Source of the DNA: Myxococcales bacterium
GTDB taxonomy: Bacteria > Myxococcota_A > Polyangia > Polyangiales > Polyangiaceae
Length of the DNA: 41,374 bases
Assembly: GCA_023248735.1 (NCBI GenBank)
Contig: JAHFDY010000011.1
Coordinates: 1 to 41,374 of the forward strand
Direction: 5' to 3'
The notes beneath the pieces are model-generated. The model saw only the letters and a list, made by a program, of their open reading frames with translations. It did not search any database and was not told the DNA's origin. This document shows positions 33,401 to 41,374 of the stretch, piece after piece. Each line of letters opens with the position of its first letter. Positions within the stretch are counted from its first letter, which is position 1. Made by a program: the position numbers and the translations under genes.

Positions 33401-35661
33401 CATTCGGCAGCGCGAAGCAGTACCTCGATCCGAAAGGTCGCGTCGGCGCATGCGTCCGCGGCGTGGGCCAGACCATCCGCCACGTTCGCCGGGTCGGACC
33501 CATAGAGGCCCTCGAGCATCTTGAGATCGCGCGCCGCGCACGCAAGGTCTCGAAGCATCCGAAGCGCCTTCGGCTGCGCTGGCGTGATGCGCAGCACCTG
33601 CTCGTACGCATTTGCAGCACGGCCAGAGTCCAAAAGCTTGTCGCCGTACAGAGCGCCGAGCTTCAAGTAAATCTGCGAACGCGTCAGGTCATCAGAGGCA
33701 CCCGCCACCCGTTGTTCGTATGCCCAAACGAGCGCCTCGTAGTCTTTCTCCCGTTCCGCGATCTTCTCAAACCCGTCAAGCGCGGAGGCGCGATCGGGCT
33801 CGGCGTCGAGGACACGTCGGTACCACTTGAGCGCTTCGGCAGGCTTGCCGAGCTTCTCGCCCGTGAGCTTTGCGAGTTCAAGCCACTGTTCCACCGTTCC
33901 ACCGCTGGCGGCGACGAATCCCTCCAGAAGTGTTGCAAGCGCAGGGTAAGCCCGACGCTTTTGGTAAAGTTCCTGTAGCTTTGCGAACGCCTCGGCATCG
34001 TTTGGCGCGATGGCGAGCACCTGTTCGTAGGCTTCCGTGGCTTGCTGCGCATTCGAAAACTGCTCGAGCCAGCGCCTCGCGATTCCGCGAAATCGCTCGG
34101 CTTTTGTGGCGGGTTCATCCTCGATGGCCGCGAGCTTGCCCTGAACCGCAAGCCACTCACGCCAGCGCCCTAGGGCTTCGTCGATGCGGGCTAACTCGAG
34201 GAGCGCTTCGCGATCGTCCGGCGCTAGTTCAACAACTTGACTATATATCGTAACAAGCGTGGTTTCACTTTTGCCCTGGCGTCGATAAAGATCCGCCATC
34301 TCCTTCAGAAGAACAAGGCGCGCCGGTGCTTCGGTCGCCGCGTCGAGCTCACCACGGAGCAGGTCTGAGAGTGGCCCCCACTCGCCGTGCTCACCGTAGA
34401 GGCGTTTGAGCGATTCTCTCGCCTCGACGCTCTTGGGATCATTGCGCAACGTCGTCCGCCAATGTTCGATCGCCTTTTTGGCATCGGTCCCCTTCTCAGC
34501 GAGGCGAGCGAGCTCAGCTGCCACGGATGCGCGCTCCGATCCCTCCGGCATGTGGCGTTCAGCGTCTCGCAACATGTTGGAAAGCCGACCCATCTCTCCA
34601 CGCTCCGCGCACCATCCGCGGAAGAAGGCGAGCATGCCTGGGTGAGCCGGTTCGACCTGGCGCAGGCGTTCAAAATACGGCTCAGCCAGATCCGGCCGGT
34701 CCCTCATCTTCCAATTCAGCATCGCGACTTGCAAGGCGATGCCTGGGTCTGTCATCGACTGACGCGCGAGCTGCGACTCATACACACCGACAAGCGCTTC
34801 CCAGTTCTCTTGCGCATTGTAGAAGTCAACCAACGCGGCAGTCGCCTCATCATGACCGGGCGAAAGTTCAACGACGGAGCGATAAAGGTCCGCCCCTCGC
34901 TCGATGTTTTGTAACTTAACGTGATATATTTTAGCTGCCCGAAGAAGCAGCTGCGCGCGCTCGTCTTTCCCGTCGACCGCCTCGGCGTGCCGTTGAAGAA
35001 TATTCGCGAGTTCCGCCCACTCTCCGCGTCCGGAGAAAAGAAGTTCGAGCAGCGTCGCTGCCCTACGGTTGCGAGGGTCAAGCGCAAGCGCTTCCTCGAG
35101 ATGTCCACGGCTCGCACTTGCCCACTTCTCGCGCGACGCGCCGCCATCATCATCGCCGCGCATCGCGCGGAACTCGAGTTCCCCAGCCTCGACGAGTAGT
35201 GCAGCGCGTGCGGAAGGTTCGCGGGTGCGATCGAGGTTATCAACCAACTGACTGAGTAGATCTTGTAAGCGTGAGCCGCGCTGCTCGATTTTTGCGAGCG
35301 GCTCGCGCACCCAGTTTGCAGTCGGGTCGAGTGCGGCAACCTTTTGGTATGCGCGATGCGCGACGCGATCATCTGCCGAATCCTCATCGGCGAGGCGCGC
35401 GAGAATGGCGGCGGCCTCGAGCTCTTCCTGCGAACCCTCGAGCAGCGACACCTGCATCACGGCGAGGCGCATTGCCGCGTCAAACTCGCGATGCGCTTCG
35501 TGCGCCATGCGCGCCGCTCCCAAAAGACTCGCGACGCGCGGTCGCTCCGGCTGCCGGATGGAATCACCATCGAGGAAGCGAGCGAGCTCGGCCCAAGCCT
35601 GCGCGTCATAGCTATCGTGTTGCAGCAAACCCAGCGTCTTGCGAAGCGTCGTGTCGTCCAT
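24439..35661 (-). CDS. Giant (3740-residue) TPR-like repeat protein
   Basis: One uninterrupted 11.2-kb frame, starting ATG 35661 and ending at the ATGA overlap with the aminotransferase gene. Nearly the whole protein is alpha-helical hairpin repeats. By eye there are roughly 45 modules of ~75-85 residues, with a theme like 'L..LYE..G.W..L...LERR.E...', then 'R..LR.ELA.L.E..L.D...A...YE..L.LDP.D..A'. No signal peptide, transmembrane helix or enzymatic motif is seen. A short Pro-rich linker (SPTPISPGRTAPPPPEP) precedes the last TPRs, which look canonical (AEVFFYLGEVAVVQDDTPRA IQMLERALEVDP). It is strongly acidic and presumably a cytosolic scaffold. Size and repeat style recall myxobacterial giant TPR proteins such as AgmK/GltI of the gliding machinery, but orthology is not established and no gliding genes are adjacent. 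Confidence 0.92.
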   Translation of the reverse strand: MDDTTLRKTLGLLQHDSYDAQAWAELARFLDGDSIRQPERPRVASLLGAARMAHEAHREFDAAMRLAVMQVSLLEGSQEELEAAAILARLADEDSADDRVAHRAYQKVAALDPTANWVREPLAKIEQRGSRLQDLLSQLVDNLDRTREPSARAALLVEAGELEFRAMRGDDDGGASREKWASASRGHLEEALALDPRNRRAATLLELLFSGRGEWAELANILQRHAEAVDGKDERAQLLLRAAKIYHVKLQNIERGADLYRSVVELSPGHDEATAALVDFYNAQENWEALVGVYESQLARQSMTDPGIALQVAMLNWKMRDRPDLAEPYFERLRQVEPAHPGMLAFFRGWCAERGEMGRLSNMLRDAERHMPEGSERASVAAELARLAEKGTDAKKAIEHWRTTLRNDPKSVEARESLKRLYGEHGEWGPLSDLLRGELDAATEAPARLVLLKEMADLYRRQGKSETTLVTIYSQVVELAPDDREALLELARIDEALGRWREWLAVQGKLAAIEDEPATKAERFRGIARRWLEQFSNAQQATEAYEQVLAIAPNDAEAFAKLQELYQKRRAYPALATLLEGFVAASGGTVEQWLELAKLTGEKLGKPAEALKWYRRVLDAEPDRASALDGFEKIAEREKDYEALVWAYEQRVAGASDDLTRSQIYLKLGALYGDKLLDSGRAANAYEQVLRITPAQPKALRMLRDLACAARDLKMLEGLYGSDPANVADGLAHAADACADATFRIEVLLRAAECAGVSSTDSAIRLYEKALSLAPGETRASIALVEAYEAAGKHQKLLPLYASLAASAPSTDEKVKWLEHSADVATRVGDAAAAFHASSQVYALAPGQGGAFDRFVATAIEARREGAAADTLKARLETTESPQEQRLLLTKLTELYADRLSDFEEAARLGRRLFESAQNDKDVVSFYDALLRRADRRDDLRALFAFRIEHAKKKAKLALLTELAELELSVFDDPERARVCYEAILAIDPTEQASRRALVRVLRQVGRYQDAATWLEAEAPGEGVEGKGARLLDLADVHASAEKWGDAYSALAEAIELTGPTSDAIKLAERLLPQAKVRPKVAALLADAYATLGQFDKQVDVMEVLIATAASQKDRLALYLQLVDLHELKRGHDAAAFEILVQIVEEVPENLTLWDRLAVLGKRTGNTDRYVLTLEKVLPTDGDVRLPPAVEVDLAERLGTLLEERLGNVDGARAYWRRILTRDVTHSRAFAKLKNALLATESWAELGALYERVVDGSDAAPSDLLVEAANFAEDFLHDDARATRLFDRVIQLEPAHEVAFSQLEKLYARGRSFESLARLWEAALERRDDNDLRVRLATVYLDELGDRARALTHAAVAIERDSMLKGASNLLDRFVAGEAGGVDEHAKSAARALEIAYRARGEFASLADVLEWLVVNVPDDNEARLRALADLYQDALANDEKALLAWRRLVLMLPSDTHVRERFLDVGRRAATYDRVVETLGDAERLVEEPDVKSALLLEIARLEEDSLGHIHEAIVALERVVTLSATVDVTLTAARNLERIAQASGDHDRLARALEAQVSAVTEAERTPLLSRLGDLYRDLLQNSLKAIDAFQRLRTSDPNNDHALLSLDSLYEETKQFALLSEILSIRESREENSQQRHEILVRLGRLYADQLNKPEDAIVAYRIAFDDRPADSEADALLALYATRSANAEGAEVLERLLAVGAEDRPKRLAQLSELRVSGLGDPALALESLRELLAIAPQHSGRVLLVNMLADASVRREAAELLRPLYEAENDGRGLLAVIEVELLVLDSVGDRLGRLEEASALAEHQLGAMDEAYDYTVRGLNLALDQPEVLVWLERAVRIAARAEKSIALADALTVKLVDVVNEDDRASVGRQLGALYETSGHLEHAIALYRTALDLRGDDREALLALERLYASASGDNSGLIEVIGRRIELESDDTVRFGLLTRHASLLSDKGDVSGAVQSLEAAIDITLDATAVGSLDQLYAKGGSHDRRVALRERRLEAATSAEERADLHVQIAELLSSHMNDSSRALDEAAAALDLVPTHAGARLFLELQLPASDTRTRASELLETLYMTTHDWPNAERVLALRLSGAEVDEQALLLRRLAKLQEEQREDYQGALSTLGELLALDVADTDTWAELERIARASSAEGKLAPIFARELDKVEHDDSVTAKLASKVGLLYETSASWDLALKYYARAYEFERDPRSAAFASVDRALTELERHEERIALFVESLDSVSDNAERGRHLHLVAELAETRLGDRARAIRFYRDALENDEGDESAVVALRRLFSGSQAWDDLAALVRVRAERAESSGMEAELRLELAGLLRDRLNDASQAVDELGLVLELEPDGTSDIATRALAVLEAQLGGHVELDERIEDLLVLRYRRSSRFGDVVRLMDRRAERTDDLASKADLFREIGALSEQELANPKGALEAYARAFELDPDNGDVRMEMDRVAGILQAWDDLAPYYERAILRAEAFTKRELLGALARLHDERRDDPRRALETWERLAALDPDELDPIAHVEALATLLSDWQALVRALERKVRALSDDLERASTWRQIGETRRDMLDDGAHAIEAFERAHELDSADTIAIDALINLYEARSDAGRLVTLYRRRVELASPDETDNCFGWLVAAGQCYEGALGNRRAATDVLVEALAMRPTDLGVAGRLAGLYRAERMWPELLETLQMLGRASESDAERRRYQVDAAMLLVRELDEASQAISAISELLAAADDDALVRELFALAQRRSEVKLEVADAIVDLSRQHARYGDLVAALELRLSVEDDAVSRASTLREIARTNDELLSKPNEALATLIRVLAEAPDDEVLFADAEAICVRVGAEAWKRWAQALDARSEAEHDVEASATLSGRAARVYETELQDVARARIALDRALDRAGDRDDLLAALDRVVSAQDDKGKLIDVLERRIAAETDSQLLADLHERRAGLLVFVRKDVDGAVIHLAQALELVAGHEASLARLIALQSNAFETTFELLERVFRDLSRLDDLATLHEQRVTRAKSKDDRQRLRLEAAAIIENECGQLARAQRLLEAALIDAPGDFDAQTELERIAERTGEIRPYADALRKALENGTGEVRSELGLKLARVLSGPLRESASAEAILIEARLAAPDNLDIVKELEQLRRVLGREQDLIEVLVARARLEDDADSQKMLRREARALAGPDAALAEAIVREALELDGDDLWALGELSELLDASGQWTELANILERRAELEMDASVLPELRHQLGKLLDERLRDGERALALYESIFQDDPSDTSAFEYLRDAYARGGEFAKLVGVLERRVEGAEAAETRVALRLELAQLLEEKLNQVDDAIAALEAIVDEQPFHVDALSRLATLYERTEQYGSLVGLLEKRLEASRAEGDAATQITLCLRLASLAEDRLGDFDQARSFYERVIDLEPGDIRALSALARLRELDGDLEGAVSALSDLVEVRNDAEVVRVCLQLGRLLVSLERWAEAEEPLVRALAQDGNEARELLRETYERQGRWSELVSRLIEDAEQIGREHPGFSPTPISPGRTAPPPPEPIAARVKLLREAAEHAQTKLEDRPRAVAILADAALLTPHDRPLMLELIHLQTQSGQLEGAAASLRLLIDQLGGQRTREIAQYQHRLAMLLKKLDRTQEALEALEAAFKVDAGSLPVLRDLAILAFESKDWERAQKTFRALLLQKLDENSGISKAEVFFYLGEVAVVQDDTPRAIQMLERALEVDPAFSRAVERLSSLRAG

Positions 35662-35853
35662 CCCTCACCACAGGCTGAGCTCACCGCACCATCATGCGGA
35701 TGTACTCGCGCTAAATTGCCCAATTTGGGGCCTATTTCGGCATCTTGATGCTACGCGACCCTTCTTTAGAACTTCAAGCAATGCGTCGCGTTCTTTGCCA
35801 TGCCTCAAGATTCGCAGGCTTACGGAGGCATAGGTGAAGTAAAGTGACTGCCT
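35662..35853. other. Divergent promoter region between the giant TPR gene and plsC-like gene
   Basis: About 190 bp, more AT-rich than the flanking genes, expected to carry promoters in both directions. It contains the inverted repeat CCCAA-T-TTGGG (35719-35729), a possible operator. No small ORF or terminator was seen. Confidence 0.4.
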
Positions 35854-36570
35854 ATGGGTGAAGGCCAGCGATCGCTGTCGCTCTCGCTTCTTGGTGTCTA
35901 CGAGACGCTCGCGATCTCCGTTCCGACGGTTTTCGACTCGATTCGAGGGACGCTAACAGACGATGCGTCCAATCGCCGCCTTGAGGCTTGGTCGAATAAC
36001 ATCGTCAAGCACGCGGGCATTTCACTGACGGTTAGCGGGCGTCAGCATCTTGTGGGTGGCCACCACGTTGTGATGAGCAATCATCAGTCGCACTATGACA
36101 TTCCGCTTCTATTCGCGGTGCTCGGCTCCAGGATGCGCATGGTCACAAAGGCGGAGCTGTTTCGGATTCCGATTTTCGGTCGCGCACTGCTCGCCTCAGG
36201 ATTTGTCTCGATCGATCGGTCGCGCAGAGATCGCGCCGTCGCGAGCTTGAGCGATGCTCGCTCACTCCTCGACGCCGGCATGAGCGTCTGGATCGCGCCC
36301 GAAGGCACGAGAAGCCCGACCGGCGCAATGTTGCCGTTCAAGAAAGGCGGCTTTCACCTTGCCCAAGAAACCGGCACGGACATTCTGCCCGTCGCGATCG
36401 ATGGCACGCACAAGATCCTCTCACGCAACGGCGTGCGCAGCCTTCAAAACGTCGCTGTGAATGTTACAATTATGCCACCGATCAGTCCCCGGGAATTTCC
36501 ACAAACCTCTGAAGGTCGGTCGAATCTCATGACCGCAGTTCGGGACTCGATTCAACGAGGCCTACGCTAA
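35854..36570 (+). CDS. PlsC-type 1-acyl-glycerol-3-phosphate acyltransferase
   Basis: This 238-residue acyltransferase has the four family motifs: SNHQSHYD (75-82, HX4D), the substrate-binding segment KAELFRIPIFGRALLASGFV SIDRS, IAPEGTRSP (147-155, EGTR), and DILPVAIDGTHKIL (VPVxI type). It would acylate lysophosphatidic acid or a related lysolipid at the inner membrane in phospholipid synthesis. The short N-terminal hydrophobic stretch may anchor it. The length is normal. Two bases separate its stop from the ATG of the lipid-kinase-like gene, so the pair forms a lipid-metabolism operon divergent from the giant TPR gene. Confidence 0.9.
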   Translation: MGEGQRSLSLSLLGVYETLAISVPTVFDSIRGTLTDDASNRRLEAWSNNIVKHAGISLTVSGRQHLVGGHHVVMSNHQSHYDIPLLFAVLGSRMRMVTKAELFRIPIFGRALLASGFVSIDRSRRDRAVASLSDARSLLDAGMSVWIAPEGTRSPTGAMLPFKKGGFHLAQETGTDILPVAIDGTHKILSRNGVRSLQNVAVNVTIMPPISPREFPQTSEGRSNLMTAVRDSIQRGLR

Positions 36571-36572
36571 AC

Positions 36573-37577
36573 ATGAGTGACCCCGGGCAAGGTATTGCCG
36601 TACTGGTAAACGCGAATGCGAAACGCGGTGGCCGTCGCGTTGCCGCAGAGATCGGCCGCGCCCTCAAAGGCGCGAACGTTCGCCTTACGCGCACGCCCGA
36701 GGAGATTGACGAGTGGCTAAGAATCTTACCCGAACCGCGCTGCATTCTGTCAGCGGGCGGCGACGGCACGGCCATGGCGCTTCTCACCGCACTAAGACGC
36801 GTTAAGAAGAGCGGCGCGCCATTTCCAACCGTGGGCCTGCTTAAGCTCGGAACAGGGAATGGCTGGGCAAGAGCAACGGGGGCGATGAAGCTGGGCGAAA
36901 CGTTGCGGTTGCTCGCGGATCGAAGCGGGCCCCTGCCCACCCGCGACTTCGGCATCGTGGACGTCGAGGGACAACTTTGTCCCTTTGCCGGGTCTGGTTG
37001 GGACGGGATGATCCTCAACGACTACAAGGAGCAACTTAAGGAAACCAAGGCCGCTACATTTCTGACCAAAAGCGTCTACGGGTACCTTCTCTCAATTGTA
37101 ACTCGCACAGTTCCAAAAACGGTCATGCAGTCGCGACCGACCATGGTGGTCGAGAATCTTGGCGACGACGCGTACACGATCGATCGCGAGGGCAATCTTG
37201 TTCTCTTGCCCGATGTGAAGAGGGGAACCGTGCTCTACGAAGGCACGTTCGGCGTGACGGGCTTCGCGACAACGGCGGATTACGGGGGAGGCTTTCGAGC
37301 CTTTCCGTTTGCTGAACGCCTACCTGGCTACGGCAATTTTCGCGTGTACGACGGCCATCCCCTGCGCGCACTTTCTATGATTCGTGAGCTGTGGTTTGGG
37401 CGCCATCCGATGCCGGGCATGAGCGACTGGTTTACGACAGGCATCCGCATGACGTTTGGGCGCCGTGTTCCGTTGCAGATTGGCGGCGATGCAGTGGGCG
37501 AGCGAAGGGTCGTGGAGTACCGGCTCGCAGACGAGAAGGTTCCACTTCTTGACTGGCGGCGCCTGCGAGACGGGTAG
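36573..37577 (+). CDS. Diacylglycerol/lipid kinase-family protein
   Basis: This 334-residue protein of the DAG-kinase catalytic (YegS/DgkB/sphingosine-kinase) superfamily has IAVLVNANAKRGG, the nucleotide-binding GGDGT (62-66), LLKLGTGNGWAR (LGTGN 92-96) and GSGWDGMILNDYKE. Its C-terminal beta domain includes VLYEGTFGVTGF and LQIGGDAVGER (cf. the usual QxDGE, here GGDAVGE). It probably phosphorylates diacylglycerol or another lipid alcohol to feed phosphatidate synthesis with the adjacent acyltransferase. An insertion (residues ~125-165) separates the domains. The 2-bp spacing from the plsC-like gene indicates co-translation. The gene ends 12 bp from a convergent lipoprotein gene with no visible terminator. 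Confidence 0.85.
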   Translation: MSDPGQGIAVLVNANAKRGGRRVAAEIGRALKGANVRLTRTPEEIDEWLRILPEPRCILSAGGDGTAMALLTALRRVKKSGAPFPTVGLLKLGTGNGWARATGAMKLGETLRLLADRSGPLPTRDFGIVDVEGQLCPFAGSGWDGMILNDYKEQLKETKAATFLTKSVYGYLLSIVTRTVPKTVMQSRPTMVVENLGDDAYTIDREGNLVLLPDVKRGTVLYEGTFGVTGFATTADYGGGFRAFPFAERLPGYGNFRVYDGHPLRALSMIRELWFGRHPMPGMSDWFTTGIRMTFGRRVPLQIGGDAVGERRVVEYRLADEKVPLLDWRRLRDG

Positions 37578-37589
37578 GCGCGACTTCGC

Positions 37590-38620
37590 TTACTTCTTCC
37601 GGTTCTTTCCGTGATCGGTCCGCCCGAACTTTGTCTTCGACGGTCCGGGTGGATTCGTCGGCACAATGGGATCGGGAAACTCGTCTTTCGCCTCCACCTT
37701 CGGAGCAGGCATGTTCCCAAGTGGCGGCTCCCATATCGGCGCGCCTTCCGCGTCTTTGCAACAGCGGAAGGACCAAAAATAGTACCACTCTTCCGGAGTG
37801 TGGCTGAAGCTCATGGGTCTGCACGCGTTGCGAACGTGCCCCCATGCTCCGCCCTTGAGGCCAGCCCACTTTGACTTGTGTTGTGGCTTCTGATCCGAAA
37901 CGACCCATTCGTCCCAGTTGCCAGGCTGGTCGTAGACGCCGAAGCCGCTCTTGCAGTCCTTTAGCGCACCCGACGGCAAACTCTGATCGAGCCGCGACAG
38001 CTCTTTGTGCTGCACCGCCTTGTCGTGCGATGAAAAGAGAAACCCGCCGTCACCTTTGCGCGGATCGATGAAGAAGTTGTCCATGTTGCACGTGTCGTGA
38101 TCGCGCTCCCAGCCGTACGGAAACGGCGTGTGCTCCGGACCCTCGCACGCCGCGGTCCATTCGCTCGCCCAACAGAGGCGCTTGCCCTTCGATTGACACG
38201 TCGCTTGCGCTTGGTACCAAGTCGCGTTCCACACGGGATGCGCACCCGCTTGGTTCGGGTACTCGTAGCGATCGATGCAAAACTGACGACGCTCCTCCTT
38301 CGTCTTGCACTGGTTCGAACCCTCCTTGAAGTGATGACAAATCTTCAAGTGGTTCGGCTCTTCATGCTCGAGGTCGAGGCACTCGCGTTCGATCTCGGGA
38401 CAGAACATCGTGTCGACGTGCGCCATGTCGACGGGGCAAGGTCCCGACATTGCGTCAGCCGAAGAGGCGTCGAAAGCGTCAGGTTCGTTGACGATCGCTG
38501 CATCCACCACAACAGCCGGCGGCCCGGAGTCCGTTGCGACCGGAGTCGCGCGCGAACATGCAGGAGCTAGCGCGCCGGTTGCTGCGAGCAGCGAGGCCAG
38601 ACGGAAAAGCGATCGCTTTG

Positions 38621-38624
<4 letters not shown>
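37590..38624 (-). CDS. Probable lipoprotein with FGE/SUMF1-like domain
   Basis: This 344-residue protein has a signal sequence MTKRSLFRLASLLAATGALA and Cys23 in APAC, an imperfect lipobox, suggesting a lipid-anchored exported protein. A ~45-residue Ala/Asp/Pro spacer follows. The formylglycine-generating-enzyme/sulfatase-modifying-factor fold reads FCIDRYEYPNQAGAHPVWN, WYQAQATCQSKGKRLCWASEW, PFPYGWERDHDTCN, VYDQPGNWDEWV, LKGGAWGHVRNACRP and WSFRCC. It is Cys-rich, which suits disulfides. True FGEs need specific catalytic Cys/Cu ligands, and whether those are present cannot be decided by eye. Many myxobacterial relatives are non-enzymatic surface proteins. The tail is Lys/Pro-rich. Its ATG overlaps the acyl-CoA ligase stop (ATGA). 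Confidence 0.8.
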
Positions 38625-40417
<1,793 letters not shown>

Positions 40418-40477
40418 GCGCGCCACGCTAACTCAGAGCGGCAACGGCACTCAAGTGCGAGAGACGCAATCGTGTGG

Positions 40478-41374
40478 TCACCTTTGAAACAAGGGTCCAC
40501 GGACGATCGTTTCGTCGCGGCGTTCGCCGACGCTCACGACCAATGCTGGGACTCCCAGCTGCGCCTCAATGAACTCAACGTAGCGCCGGGCCGCGGCCGG
40601 CAAATCGTCGATGGATCGCGCGTGCGAGAGCGATTCCGACCATCCCGGGAACATATCGATCACTGGCTTGACCATCGAGAGACCGTCGCCAGGCCATTCA
40701 TCGCTACGGCCGCGCGGCGTCTCGTAGTGCGTGCACACGCCGATTTTCTCGAAACCCGTTAAGACGTCAAGCTTGGTCAGCAGGAAAGCCTCAAGCCCAT
40801 TGATGCGCGCCGCATAACGAAGAGCCGGCAAATCGAGCCAACCACACCTTCGTGGACGACCCGTTACTGAACCGTATTCACGACCGATGTCGCGTAAGCG
40901 CTGGCCGGTCTCATCGTGCAGTTCCGTTGGGAAGGGCCCGTCGCCGACGCGCGTGCAGTACGCTTTGACCAACCCGACAACGCGATCAATCGCACGCGGA
41001 CCGACACCACTACCGATACAGGCCCCACCCGCCGCGGCCGACGAAGACGTGACGAACGGATACGTGCCGTGATCAATGTCGAGCAGCGTTCCCTGTGCGC
41101 CCTCGAATAGAACCCGTTGCTTGCGCTGCAGCGCTTCGTGAATCGCACGTCCGGTATCGGCAAGCAATGGAACGAGTCGCTCAGCGGCGCTGGCCACCGG
41201 TGCGAGCACTTCGTCAAGCGTCGGAACTTTTCCGCCAAGCGCAACAATGGTAGGCGCCCACGTTTCGAGCGCAAATTTCGCGACATCCCGGAGACGCGCG
41301 GGCTCACGCAGAAGCCCAAGCCTCACCCCTCGCCGCGCAATTTTGTCTTCGTAACAAGGCCCCACGCCCCGTTT
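40478..41374 (-). CDS. purA: Adenylosuccinate synthetase, 5' end cut by window edge
   Basis: The frame runs from TGA at 40478 off the right edge, where it reads KRGVGPCYEDKIARRGVRLG, matching the RGIGPAYEDK segment near residues 130-140 of PurA. At least 298 residues are visible. Further motifs are LFEGAQGTLLDIDHGTYPFV, SSSAAAGGACIGSGVGPR (usual TSSN.TAGG), GLVKAYCTRVGDGPFPTEL, EYGSVTGRPRRCGWLDLPAL, ALLTKLDVLTGF-like text and RYVEFIEAQLGVPALVVSVG with a GP ending. The enzyme joins IMP and aspartate using GTP, the first step to AMP. The N-terminal GTP-binding part is outside the window. Confidence 0.95.
   Translation of the reverse strand, partial: KRGVGPCYEDKIARRGVRLGLLREPARLRDVAKFALETWAPTIVALGGKVPTLDEVLAPVASAAERLVPLLADTGRAIHEALQRKQRVLFEGAQGTLLDIDHGTYPFVTSSSAAAGGACIGSGVGPRAIDRVVGLVKAYCTRVGDGPFPTELHDETGQRLRDIGREYGSVTGRPRRCGWLDLPALRYAARINGLEAFLLTKLDVLTGFEKIGVCTHYETPRGRSDEWPGDGLSMVKPVIDMFPGWSESLSHARSIDDLPAAARRYVEFIEAQLGVPALVVSVGERRDETIVRGPLFQR

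Noticed and set aside
38311-38321. tRNA T-arm-like GGTTCGAACC
   Set aside because: Lies inside the coding sequence of the FGE-like lipoprotein and no cloverleaf can be formed around it.

Overview
The window reads as a chromosomal segment of a myxobacterium-like member of the Myxococcota (deltaproteobacterial grade). Evidence: moderately high GC (about 58% in the first line counted), frequent GTG/TTG starts behind good Shine-Dalgarno (SD) sites, a Ser/Thr-kinase-fold protein, TPR proteins with one membrane segment or of giant size, a lipoprotein with a sulfatase-modifying (FGE-like) fold, and a bL25-Pth-bS6-bS18-bL9-DnaB gene order typical of that group. The lineage is an inference from gene content, not a database result. 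No insertion sequences, prophage, CRISPR array, tRNA or rRNA were seen. Gene density is high, with both strands used.

Left part (1-8.7 kb): a divergent PheA-like P-protein runs off the left edge. Then come a small hypothetical protein, an FmdB zinc ribbon protein, a BioF2/FemAB-type acetyltransferase, a 640-bp gap, the chromosome-organising ATPase SMC, and an ArsA/Get3-type ATPase lacking the usual signature lysine. The gap holds a probable 37-residue hydrophobic protein followed by a strong intrinsic terminator.

Translation/replication cluster (8.7-16.1 kb, minus strand): rplY, pth, rpsF, rpsR, rplI and dnaB lie head to tail and probably form one long operon with an internal promoter before rpsF. 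prs is upstream on the same strand but is separated from rplY by two plus-strand membrane-protein genes, one split by a one-base frame change at a T5 run, and by three tandem copies of a ~60-bp intergenic repeat.

Middle (16.4-24.4 kb): a secreted M19-dipeptidase-like protein; a cold-shock protein preceded by a possible 20-codon hydrophobic leader peptide and followed by a clear terminator; a TPR membrane protein; an RlmI-like rRNA methyltransferase; an alpha/beta hydrolase; a kinase with an unusual catalytic loop; and a class IV aminotransferase.

Right part (24.4-41.4 kb): an uninterrupted 11.2-kb reading frame for a 3740-residue protein made almost entirely of TPR-like helical repeats, overlapping the aminotransferase gene by ATGA. 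Divergent from it is a two-gene lipid operon (PlsC-type acyltransferase and DAG-kinase-family protein). After that come an FGE-like lipoprotein gene overlapping a long-chain acyl-CoA ligase gene, and purA running off the right edge.

The most interesting items are the giant repeat protein, the unlisted small proteins near 3.4 and 18.5 kb, the frame-shifted membrane gene, and the tandem repeat downstream of prs.
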